Below are positions 48,779 through 56,049 of a stretch of 56,049 bases of DNA, in pieces. The first letter of the stretch is position 1; every line of letters begins with the position of its first letter. The notes below the pieces were generated by a model. The model was not told the DNA's origin. It saw nothing but the letters and a program-made list of their open reading frames with translations, and did no database searches. The position numbers and the translations under genes were made by a program. Origin of the DNA: Bacteroidota bacterium (GTDB lineage: Bacteria > Bacteroidota > Bacteroidia > Bacteroidales > TTA-H9); the NCBI GenBank assembly GCA_003250395.1, contig QKGM01000015.1:1-56049 (forward strand), given 5' to 3'.

Positions 48779-48982
48779 CTATTGCTTCATTTTGATTGCG
48801 TTGCAGTTATTCCTAACAATGTAAAATACGTTTTTGTCCTTACTCAATTCTTTATCTCCGATATTATAATCGTTTAAGTCAAAGGACAAATTCATATCTG
48901 TGGCTCTTTCAAATCTATACCTGTTGTATGTCATATTGCCATGGATGTGTTTAATATAAAACGTCTGACAAACAAACCCGGA
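48779..48982 (-). pseudogene. possible gene remnant or small ORF
   Basis: Minus-strand open frame without stop over 67 codons ending at TAG 48779-48781. The peptide has ordinary protein composition (RYRFERATDMNLSFDLNDYN, then DKNVFYIVRNNCNAIKMKQ), unlike random AT-rich DNA. An internal ATG at 48934 would give 51 residues, but a stop codon precedes 48982 and there is no signal peptide, so this may be the tail of a decayed gene. No family recognised. Confidence 0.35.
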
Positions 48983-50000
48983 TTACTAATGTTCAATTTG
49001 TTTTCGGCAGTACCCGATTGTTGGGTTTTCTGTTTAAACTGTTTTTTTAATAAATAGAATGCCAGGTTGTTATGTGAGAAATGGCAGGATGCCCCAGACT
49101 GTTATAACTTATTTAATATCCTGTTTTTAGTCATGGTAGTTGAGTTGGTTAATAAATCAGGTAGAAAATTAGAATTATGGTTTTTTGACCTTTAGAAAAA
49201 ATAGGATGAAAATTCAGCCCACGATCTGGAGCAAAGGAGTCCATTGAAGTGGTTAAAGTGGATTATAGCCGAACGGAATTCTTGTTTTGTCTCCTCCATT
49301 GTCTTTATATAATAGAATTAGTTTTTGGCCGCTTTTATGTAAGGTAAAGTGTATTGCGTCCTATTATCTTATCATTACCTCATGAGCTATTCAATATCAG
49401 ATCCTTTACAATAAAGTACCTGAGTTAGTTTCTCTACCGTTTCAGATCCTTCTTTATTTTATCTCTTGTCTCATAATTGCATCACGGCAGGAGGTGCTAT
49501 TATCGTAGTTTAACCGTAGATCAACCGTAGATCAACCGTACTTTGACCGTACAGATTGGGTTAGTTAACGATTGATTTTCGTTTGGCGTAGGTTTTATAA
49601 ATGCTTATTCATTTACGCAGTTGAGAAAGACCTTGTAGGCCAACTGACCTTCATATTTTAGAAGAGGAGAAGTGTTGCGCTTTAACCCGAAGCTATATCG
49701 CCTTGGGTAATGTGTCCTACAAGCGGGTACCACCAACGGAGAATGAATTGTATTGTGGTTGGCTGAGCGACAACTCTTGTCCTAGGTAATAGCCAGCTTT
49801 CATTTATAAAAAGGGTCAATAGATGGGGAAGTAGCCTTCAAATGCGATTTCGTTAACTCGGTAATAATCGTGTAAAAGATTGCGCGAAGAAATGCCTTAA
49901 GAGTAGAAGATATTGATAGCTGGAGTATTGGTTGGGATGCCTATCGGTAAATAGCAATGTTATGATCGTTTATAAGGTTTCCTGACGGTCATGGATGTAT
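48983..50000. other. 1-kb gene-free region
   Basis: No convincing coding sequence on either strand. Apart from the 11-nt-period array at 49504-49553 I see only AT-rich sequence and, near 49660-49760, a less AT-rich patch of unknown meaning. Together with 48481-48982 this is the longest stretch without an intact gene in the window. Confidence 0.5.
49504..49553. repeat. 11-nt-period CGTA array
   Basis: CGTA at 49504, 49515, 49526, 49537 and 49548: every step is exactly 11. Core unit AACCGTAGATC twice in a row, with diverged units on either side. Same period as the array at 22259-22333 but a different sequence. Confidence 0.8.
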
Positions 50001-50034
50001 AAAAAAAGAGCAACCGGTTTAGGTTGCTCTTTTT
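50001..50034 (-). terminator. intrinsic terminator of the M3 peptidase operon
   Basis: Minus strand AAAAGAGCAACC-TAAACC-GGTTGCTCTTTTTTT, 17 bp past the stop codon. Confidence 0.88.
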
Positions 50035-50050
50035 AAAATTAGCTTTCCAA

Positions 50051-52153
50051 TTATTTCAATCCCCTGTTTTTTAACAACGCATCGATTGTAGGTTCATGGC
50101 CGCGGAATTTTTTATACATATCCATGGCTTCATAAATACCACCTTTTTCAAGTATCTCGGTCCTGAAAGCTTTCGCTTTTTCAGGATTGAAGATATCGCC
50201 AGTTTCCTTGAAAGCCTCGAAAGCATCTGCATCGAGAACTTCTGCCCACAGGTACCCGTAATATCCGGCTGAATAACCTCCATCGAAGATATGAGAAAAA
50301 TAGGTGCTTCTGTAGCGGGGAATAATTTCGGTAATCAACCCAATTTTATCCATGGAGGCTTTTTCAAATGAGGCGGTTTCGACTGCCGTATTAACGCCGA
50401 TGGTATGGTAATCCATATCGAGGAGAGCAGCAGCAATGAATTCTACAGTAACGAATCCCTGGTTGAATGTGCCGCTCTGTTCCATCTTGGTAACTAAATC
50501 CTGGGGAATGACTTCACCTGTTTTGTAATGGCGTGCATAAACCTGTAATACTTCGGGTTCTGAAGCCCAATGCTCCATAACCTGGGAAGGCAGTTCAACG
50601 AAATCGCGGGGAACACCACTTGTGGTCTCGTAGGTGCATTGATTAAGCAGGCCGTGAAGTCCATGACCAAATTCATGAAAGAGGGTACTCACTTCGTCGA
50701 AGTTCAGAAGGGCAGGGGTATCGCCTGTAGGTTTCGAGAAATTGCAAACGATAGAGACGATGGGAATAATGCGTTCCCCATTGACTTTTTTAGCTTCGCG
50801 GAATCCTGTACACCAAGCACCACCACGTTTACTGGCTCGCGGGTGATAATCCATATAGAGTATACCCATTAAAGTGCCATCGCCATCTTTTACCTCGTAC
50901 GAATGCACATCTTCCTGATATTTTGGCAGATCTTTCAGTTCGGTAAAAGTAAGTCCGTAGAGCTTGCCGGCTGTATAGAATACTCCTTCAATCACTTTAT
51001 CAAGGGGGAAGTAGGGGCGCAACATCTCTTCGTCGAGATCATAACGTTGTTTCCTGATTTTCTCAGCATAATACCACCAATCCCATGAAGCGAGTTTAAA
51101 GTTTCCACCTTCGGCATCGATCATCTTTTGCATATCAGCTGCTTCGACTTTGGCCTTAGCAAGTGCAGGTGTCCAGAGTTGATTGAGGAGGTTGTAAACG
51201 GCTGCCGGATTTTTAGCCATATTGACATCGAGAATATAGTCGGCATGCGTGGGGAAGCCAAGCAATGAAGCCCGTTCAGCGCGAAGAGCCACAATTTTGG
51301 CAACCACCTCTTTGTTGTCGTTTACATTGTCATTATTGGCTCTGTTCATCCAGCCATTGTACAATTTCTCGCGTAACGGGCGATTTTCTGAATAGGTAAG
51401 GAAGGGAATCCAACTAGGTTTATCCATCGTGAACAGCCACTTGCCTTCCATTTGTTGAGATTTGGCATCGGCAGCTGCAGCAGCTATAATCGATTCAGGA
51501 AGTCCTTTCAGGTCGGCTTCATTTTCAATAACAAGCCTGAAAGCATTGTTCTCGGCGAGCAGATTTTTTCCGAAGGCTAGTCCCAATGACGAAAGTTCTT
51601 CGTTAATCTGCCTGAAACGCTCCTGTTTATCAGGTGCAACATTGGCACCACCCCTTACAAACTTTTTGTAGGTTTTATCGAGCAGACGCATCTGTTCATC
51701 ATTCAGCCCCAAATCTTCACGCTGGTCATACACGGCCTTCACCTTTGCGAACAGCTCCTGGTTGAGGTTGATATCATCTGAATGCTTCGATAGCTTGGGG
51801 GAGACAATTTCAGCAATATTTTGCAGCGAGTCGTTGGTATTAGCCTCGGTCAGGTTGAAAAACACTGAACCTACACGGGTAAGGAGATCACCGCTGTTTT
51901 CGAGTGCTTCAATGGTATTGGCAAAAGTTGGCGCCTCCTTATTGTCAACAATTGCTTTAACAGCATCAGCCTGCTGTTTCATCCCTTCCTCAAATGCCGG
52001 GATGTAATGTTTGTTCTGGATCTTTTCAAATGGTGGAATGGCGAATGGAGTATCGTATTCCGAGAAGAACGGATTGTCTTTGCTTGACGTGTTCTGTTTA
52101 CACGCGCTTAGTGCAAGACCGGCGAAGAGTACAATCAAAAGTTTGTTTTTCAT
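50051..52153 (-). CDS. dcp: M3-family metallopeptidase lipoprotein (dipeptidyl carboxypeptidase type)
   Basis: 700 residues from ATG 52153 (the frame also opens three codons earlier at a TTG). Lipobox LSAC, Cys18, so it is membrane-anchored, unlike cytosolic Dcp of E. coli. Zinc motif HEFGHGLHG at about 493-501 (His493, Glu494, His497), preceded by FDEVSTLF and followed by the family's FVELPSQVMEHW segment with the third ligand Glu. Dcp-type closing residues YLWAEVLDADAFEAF. Removes C-terminal dipeptides or digests oligopeptides in the periplasm or at the surface. Last gene of a four-gene minus-strand cluster. Confidence 0.92.
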   Translation of the reverse strand: MKNKLLIVLFAGLALSACKQNTSSKDNPFFSEYDTPFAIPPFEKIQNKHYIPAFEEGMKQQADAVKAIVDNKEAPTFANTIEALENSGDLLTRVGSVFFNLTEANTNDSLQNIAEIVSPKLSKHSDDINLNQELFAKVKAVYDQREDLGLNDEQMRLLDKTYKKFVRGGANVAPDKQERFRQINEELSSLGLAFGKNLLAENNAFRLVIENEADLKGLPESIIAAAAADAKSQQMEGKWLFTMDKPSWIPFLTYSENRPLREKLYNGWMNRANNDNVNDNKEVVAKIVALRAERASLLGFPTHADYILDVNMAKNPAAVYNLLNQLWTPALAKAKVEAADMQKMIDAEGGNFKLASWDWWYYAEKIRKQRYDLDEEMLRPYFPLDKVIEGVFYTAGKLYGLTFTELKDLPKYQEDVHSYEVKDGDGTLMGILYMDYHPRASKRGGAWCTGFREAKKVNGERIIPIVSIVCNFSKPTGDTPALLNFDEVSTLFHEFGHGLHGLLNQCTYETTSGVPRDFVELPSQVMEHWASEPEVLQVYARHYKTGEVIPQDLVTKMEQSGTFNQGFVTVEFIAAALLDMDYHTIGVNTAVETASFEKASMDKIGLITEIIPRYRSTYFSHIFDGGYSAGYYGYLWAEVLDADAFEAFKETGDIFNPEKAKAFRTEILEKGGIYEAMDMYKKFRGHEPTIDALLKNRGLK

Positions 52154-52196
52154 CTTGAACAAATCTGGTATTGTGGTTAATTAAAGAGTTTTGGTG

Positions 52197-52829
52197 TTAT
52201 TGGGTAATGGCAAATACCCTGGAAGGTGCTCCATCAGCCTCAGAATAGTGAAGCGGGGCAGCTACCAGATCAAAGATTTTGCCCGATAGTTTTGCTATAC
52301 CTGTAAGGTTTTCAATAAGAAGCAGCCCGTTCCCGAGTAAAATCCGGTGTACCGGGTAGTCGGGAGAACTTACCGGGTCGAAAGAGATACAATCTGCTCC
52401 GATACCTGAAAGGTTGAACTGTAAGAGCCATTCTGCCGCTGATTCAGTGAGTACCGGGAACGAACTGAAATAGTCATCCTGTCCCCATTTCTCATCCCAA
52501 CGGCTTGAAAATAAAACGAAACTGGTCTTGTTTATCTGTTCCCTGAAAGGTAGCAGATTTTCAATTTCAATGGTACATAAATGGGCTACATCAATACAAA
52601 ATGCCTTACCTGTAAATCTTTCTGCAGGTAACTGATCAAGTGATGCCCCGCCATTAATCATGTGAGCCGGAGCATCCATATGCGTTCCGGTGTGCGACAT
52701 CATATTCAGGCTGGTTTCGGCATACCCGTCACGTTCAAGAATATAAGGTCTGAGAAGTAATGGTTTCGGGGTTCCCGGAAAAACAGGCATAATGTTTTCA
52801 ATCCGGTGCGTCAGATCGATTACAGGCAT
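52197..52829 (-). CDS. cyclase family protein (kynurenine-formamidase-like metal hydrolase)
   Basis: 210 residues. The family's metal motif HTGTHMDAPAHM at about 46-57 (HxGTHxDxPxH), PVIDLTHRIENIMPVFPGTPKP at the N-terminus and FSSRWDEKWG downstream. Members hydrolyse N-formylkynurenine or related amides with a bound metal; others have unknown substrates. Only 5 bp after lgt, so translated from the same message. Cytosolic; no signal peptide. Confidence 0.85.
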   Translation of the reverse strand: MPVIDLTHRIENIMPVFPGTPKPLLLRPYILERDGYAETSLNMMSHTGTHMDAPAHMINGGASLDQLPAERFTGKAFCIDVAHLCTIEIENLLPFREQINKTSFVLFSSRWDEKWGQDDYFSSFPVLTESAAEWLLQFNLSGIGADCISFDPVSSPDYPVHRILLGNGLLLIENLTGIAKLSGKIFDLVAAPLHYSEADGAPSRVFAITQ

Positions 52830-52834
52830 TGCAG

Positions 52835-53614
52835 TCAGTAATTCTTTGATTTCCTCATCACCAGCCAGATGCCACCTATAACAAACGGTATGCTTAATAA
52901 CTGTCCCATATTGAGAGCCATCGTCTGCTCAAACATTACCTGTGGCTCTTTTAAAAATTCGATGAAAAACCTTGAGCCAAAAATGCAAATCAGGAACCAT
53001 CCGAATATGCGCCCCATTGGTTGCGCTGCAGTACGGCGATATTTGTGAAGCAGGAAGAAGAAAGTGGCTACGTAACACAGTGCTTCATAAATTTGGGTAG
53101 GGTGGCGGGGAATATTGTCGTCATTGGCAAAAATGAAGGCCCAGGGGAGACTTGTTGCATGGCCATATATCTCAGAGTTCATCAGGTTTCCCATGCGGAT
53201 AAAAGCACCGGCAAGCGCGGTAACAATTACAATCCTGTCAACAGTCCAGAGCCAGGGTTTTTTATAGGCTCTTCCAAACAGCCACAATGCGATCAGGATT
53301 CCAATGGCAGCCCCGTGACTTGCCAGCCCCCCTTCCCATATTTTCAGGATATCTAATGGATGGGCAAAATAGGAGGCAGGTTCATAGAACAGGACATGTC
53401 CAAGGCGGGCTCCGACAACAGTGCTGATTACCATATAGGTAGTCAGCGAATCGAGTATCTTGATGTCAACTTTTTCACGTCTGAATATCCAGGCCATTAT
53501 ATAGTAACCTACCACGAAACCAAGAGCGAAAAGGAGTCCGTACCATCTGATGTGAATTATCCCGAGAGAAAAGATCTCAGGGTCAACAGTCCATGTTATA
53601 GAAGCGAGGGTCAT
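52835..53614 (-). CDS. lgt: prolipoprotein diacylglyceryl transferase
   Basis: 259 residues, about seven helices. Family motifs: IRWYGLLFALGFVVGY, GARLGHVLFYEP, WEGGLASHGAAIGIL (HG pair) and FIRMGNLMNSEIYG (the R-x-GN-x-x-N signature), with HPTQIYE later. It transfers diacylglycerol from phosphatidylglycerol to the lipobox Cys of prolipoproteins at the inner membrane, which fits the many lipoproteins in this window. Lies 31 bp after the glycosyltransferase gene. Confidence 0.95.
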   Translation of the reverse strand: MTLASITWTVDPEIFSLGIIHIRWYGLLFALGFVVGYYIMAWIFRREKVDIKILDSLTTYMVISTVVGARLGHVLFYEPASYFAHPLDILKIWEGGLASHGAAIGILIALWLFGRAYKKPWLWTVDRIVIVTALAGAFIRMGNLMNSEIYGHATSLPWAFIFANDDNIPRHPTQIYEALCYVATFFFLLHKYRRTAAQPMGRIFGWFLICIFGSRFFIEFLKEPQVMFEQTMALNMGQLLSIPFVIGGIWLVMRKSKNY

Positions 53615-53645
53615 AGGATCTTATTTGAGGCAAAGGTAGCAAATT

Positions 53646-54734
53646 TTACTGCACTGTTTTGTTAAGTAACGCGCTAATCCTTTGTTGAAGTATTTCGCTG
53701 CTGACGGGGAGCGGGAACCCTTTGTATAGGGGTAATTTTTGCATTAGTTCAGGCAAATTTGTTTGATGCTGTGGAGCAGTGGGGCAATAACCACGTGTTT
53801 CGCATAATCCGGCAAGGTACTCCTGCTCTATCTGACCAGGTGTTGGGATCAGGATAGCTTTTTTTTGGAGAAAAGCAAGGTCCATCAGGCTGGTATATCC
53901 TGAACGGCAAATAATGGTCTCAGCATTTGCCATTACCTCGTGGAGTTCCTTTGTTGTAAGGTAATTAACAATTTTAATCCCGGTGTAATTAAGTTTTTGG
54001 TAATCTGTCGGAAGGCCACGAACAAGAATTACCTTTTTACCAGTTAATTTTAATTGCGGGAGAAGAATAGTTTCTATTGCAGTTCTTTGAGGTTCAGGAC
54101 CAGATAACACAACAGCCAGATCATATTTAACAGAAGACTCCCCAGAAGCAGGGGAATTGGCAAATTGGGACAGCCAACCTATGTAATGAGTATTCAGGGT
54201 GGTATTCGGCCTGTGTGAGAGTGCGCCAGAGAGATTCAGGGGGGAGTTGGTGTCGGGAATCCAGATTTCGTTGAATTTACGAAGTTTGGAATGGTTAATA
54301 GAATGAAGGATTGGGGCGAGTATTGTCCATATTCCGGGCTGGTGAGTATATAACTGGTGGCTCATAATTACAGAGGGAACCGAAGGGTGCCATACTCCGA
54401 AACGGTTATCGCTGATAATGGCATCAATTCTGTATTTACTGGTATAACCGAGTGTTAGTTCATGCTCTTGTTTTATCGATTTCAGGAGGGAAGGAAATTG
54501 ACGAATCATAGTCCATGCAAAACTGCCCCCTTTCTGATATTTTACATTGTAACCAGGAAGCTCAACCGACTTAAGGTCAGGAAAAATCTGACGGAGAAGT
54601 TTAAGAGCGGAACCATCACTGGCAATGATCACATCGACATGTTGGTAAAGTAGTTCGTTGATAACAGGGATGCACCTGGTTGCATGACCCAATCCCCAGT
54701 TCAGAGGGGCTACAAGTACAGTTCTTTTTTTCAT
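53646..54734 (-). CDS. MurG-like glycosyltransferase (GT28 C-terminal fold)
   Basis: 362 residues. The start VLVAPLNWGLGHATRCIPVINELL has the GHATR motif of UDP-GlcNAc-dependent GT28-like enzymes. The C-terminal half carries ILVRGLP, ETIICRSGYTSLMDLAFLQKKAILIPTPGQIEQEYLA, the nucleotide-sugar-binding pattern of MurG/MGDG-type transferases. Peripheral inner-membrane enzyme; acceptor is unknown, perhaps a lipid. First gene of the cluster glycosyltransferase-lgt-cyclase-M3 peptidase. Confidence 0.85.
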   Translation of the reverse strand: MKKRTVLVAPLNWGLGHATRCIPVINELLYQHVDVIIASDGSALKLLRQIFPDLKSVELPGYNVKYQKGGSFAWTMIRQFPSLLKSIKQEHELTLGYTSKYRIDAIISDNRFGVWHPSVPSVIMSHQLYTHQPGIWTILAPILHSINHSKLRKFNEIWIPDTNSPLNLSGALSHRPNTTLNTHYIGWLSQFANSPASGESSVKYDLAVVLSGPEPQRTAIETILLPQLKLTGKKVILVRGLPTDYQKLNYTGIKIVNYLTTKELHEVMANAETIICRSGYTSLMDLAFLQKKAILIPTPGQIEQEYLAGLCETRGYCPTAPQHQTNLPELMQKLPLYKGFPLPVSSEILQQRISALLNKTVQ

Positions 54735-54756
54735 TCAATTCTGCTGAAAAACGTCT

Positions 54757-54764
54757 CAAAAGTA
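54757..54764 (-). promoter_or_regulatory. -7 box of the glycosyltransferase-lgt operon
   Basis: Minus strand TACTTTTG, a perfect TAnnTTTG, 23 bp before the start codon. No clean -33 TTTG at 19-21 nt, so only half of the promoter is supported. Confidence 0.4.
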
Positions 54765-54815
54765 GAACATATTTATTACTTTCGGTGGTGGTAAAGATTA
54801 TATAATTGTTTAGTT

Positions 54816-55916
54816 ATGTCGTTAATCCATCAGATTGCGTTAACATTGATCCCGGGAGTGGGCGATGTGAATGCCCGTCGGTTGGTAGCATATTGTGGAG
54901 GCGCAGAGGCTGTATTTAAGGAGCGGCGGTCTGCCTTGAAAAGAATTCCGGGGATTGGTGAAATAACTGCCGCCAGCATCGTTGACCAGAATGTGCTATC
55001 GAGAGCAGAACAGGAGATCGCGTTTATTGAGAAATTCGGTATAAAACCATTGTATTATCTGGATGAAGACTACCCGTGGAGGCTGAAAAACTGTCCTGAT
55101 GGACCTGTTGTGCTTTATTATAAAGGCAATGCTGATCTGAACGCGAAGCGAACTGTCGGTATAGTTGGGACACGAAGAATTACTGATTATGGCAGGGAAG
55201 TGTGTCGGGCTTTGGTTGAAGGACTACCGGCATTGAATGTAATTACCATCAGTGGCCTGGCTTTTGGTGTAGATACCTGTGCTCATAAATATTCTTTAGA
55301 GAATGGTATGGCAACGATAGGGGTTCTAGGTCATGGACTCGACAAAATATATCCTTCGCAGAACGCATCCCTTGCCCGACGCATGATAGAGAATGGTGGG
55401 TTGCTGACTGAATATATGAGTAAAACTGTACCTGATAGAGAAAACTTCCCTCAGCGTAACAGGATTATTGCCGGCTTATCCGATGTTGTGATCGTCGTAG
55501 AGTCAGGAATGAAAGGCGGGTCATTAATTACTGCTGATATTGCCATCTCCTATAACAGAGATGTTTTTGCAATCCCCGGTAAGGTTGGGGAGGATCGTTC
55601 ATCTGGCTGTAATTGGCTGATTAAAACCAACAGGGCCGGATTGATAGAAACCGCAGGTGATCTTACTTACCTGATGTCGTGGGAGGATCCGGGAAATCGC
55701 AAGATGAAACAACAGCAGGAATTATTCCGTGAACTGCAACCCGATGAAGCTGTAATTGTCGATTTTCTGCGAAATACCGGCGATTCAGGAATTGATACTA
55801 TTATCAGTGAACTGAGAATGTCATCTGGAAGGGTGGCTGCGGCTCTCCTTGGGCTGGAGTTTTCTGGTATAATCACTACACTGCCAGGTAAGGTGTACAG
55901 GTTGATTCAGCGATGA
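54816..55916 (+). CDS. dprA: DNA-processing protein DprA
   Basis: 366 residues. N-terminal helix-hairpin-helix-like region (LIPGVGDVNARRLV, RIPGIGEITAAS, residues about 12-65), then the Rossmann-like DprA domain with VGIVGTRRITDYGREVC, ISGLAFGVDTCAHKYSL, FPQRNRIIAGLSDVVIVVESGMKGGSLITA, and a C-terminal winged-helix DML1 domain (about 305-366). Loads RecA on single-stranded DNA taken up during transformation; conserved also in species not known to be competent. Divergent from the glycosyltransferase operon; cytosolic. Confidence 0.95.
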   Translation: MSLIHQIALTLIPGVGDVNARRLVAYCGGAEAVFKERRSALKRIPGIGEITAASIVDQNVLSRAEQEIAFIEKFGIKPLYYLDEDYPWRLKNCPDGPVVLYYKGNADLNAKRTVGIVGTRRITDYGREVCRALVEGLPALNVITISGLAFGVDTCAHKYSLENGMATIGVLGHGLDKIYPSQNASLARRMIENGGLLTEYMSKTVPDRENFPQRNRIIAGLSDVVIVVESGMKGGSLITADIAISYNRDVFAIPGKVGEDRSSGCNWLIKTNRAGLIETAGDLTYLMSWEDPGNRKMKQQQELFRELQPDEAVIVDFLRNTGDSGIDTIISELRMSSGRVAAALLGLEFSGIITTLPGKVYRLIQR

Positions 55917-55957
55917 TCATGTTTTTATCCTATCGTAATTTTTATTTCTAAAGATAA

Positions 55958-55984
55958 AAAAAACCGGCCTTAGGCCGGTTTTAA
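55958..55984. terminator. bidirectional intrinsic terminator
   Basis: AAAACCGGCC-TTA-GGCCGGTTTT, a perfect stem with A and T runs on both sides, between dprA (+) and the gene entering from the right (-). Confidence 0.9.
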
Positions 55985-56006
55985 TTCTTACAAAAGAAAA
56001 GTATAA

Positions 56007-56049
56007 TTACTTAATTCCCAGTTTCTTTTTGACAAGAGCAGTGATGTCG
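56007..56049 (-). CDS. C-terminal end of a gene that continues beyond the window, possibly OmpH/Skp family
   Basis: Minus-strand codons read DITALVKKKLGIK then TAA (56007-56009). The pattern D-[IV]-T-x-x-V-x-x-K-L-G is how many Bacteroidota OmpH/Skp-like periplasmic chaperones end, but 13 residues cannot prove it. The shared terminator just downstream shows this is a real gene end. Confidence 0.45.
   Translation of the reverse strand, partial: DITALVKKKLGIK

Overview
The window comes from a member of the Bacteroidota, most likely a strictly anaerobic, non-model member of Bacteroidales. The evidence is: three proteins with type IX secretion (T9SS) C-terminal sorting domains, many Bacteroidota-type lipoproteins, promoters of the TTTG/TAnnTTTG type, a tmRNA tag ending NYAMAA, rubrerythrin, and a fermentative fused isobutyryl-CoA mutase plus butyrate kinase. 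No plasmid or phage backbone, CRISPR array, tRNA or rRNA is visible; the only RNA gene I can support is tmRNA (ssrA).
Layout: (1) 1-7.2 kb is an AT-rich accessory segment. It has the end of an outer-membrane protein gene, a cluster of hairpin-rich repeats (a second copy lies at 6.2 kb), small secreted/membrane proteins of unknown function (one lipoprotein gene interrupted by an in-frame TGA), a two-gene ABC transporter, a probable fossil of a restriction-modification gene and a SAM methyltransferase. (2) 7.4-17.6 kb, minus strand: metallophosphoesterase lipoprotein, a TPR protein plus beta-barrel/SPOR-like protein pair, an MFS-like transporter, a variant YchF and penicillin-binding protein 1C. 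(3) 17.7-21.9 kb, plus strand: a tight four-gene operon of lipoprotein, LTA-synthase-type sulfatase, diacylglycerol-kinase family protein and an unknown soluble protein. (4) 21.9-23.2 kb: a gene-poor gap with an 11-nt-period array. (5) 23.2-28.6 kb: two exported peptidases (M1, C1B) facing an amino-acid permease; then MarC and FtcD. (6) 31.2-37.7 kb: a TorF-like porin with a CHASE4 hybrid histidine kinase, a PHP-domain phosphoesterase and an Omp28-like T9SS protein. (7) 38-43.3 kb: rubrerythrin, butyrate kinase and IcmF. (8) 43.5-48.5 kb: lipoprotein, tmRNA, and a two-gene operon of a T9SS mini-protein and a collagen-like protein with six repeated cassettes. (9) 48.5-50 kb: a second gene-poor gap with another 11-nt-period array. 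(10) 50-56 kb: a glycosyltransferase-lgt-cyclase-M3 peptidase operon, dprA, and the last codons of a probable OmpH/Skp gene.
The strongest functional linkages are IcmF with butyrate kinase (isobutyryl-/butyryl-CoA fermentation), the LtaS-like enzyme with the diacylglycerol kinase (phosphoglycerol transfer and recycling of the lipid by-product), and the T9SS mini-protein with the collagen-like protein (cell-surface structure). The most unusual non-coding signals are the mosaic palindromic repeats at the left end and two arrays of unrelated sequence but identical 11-nt phase in the two longest gene-free gaps.
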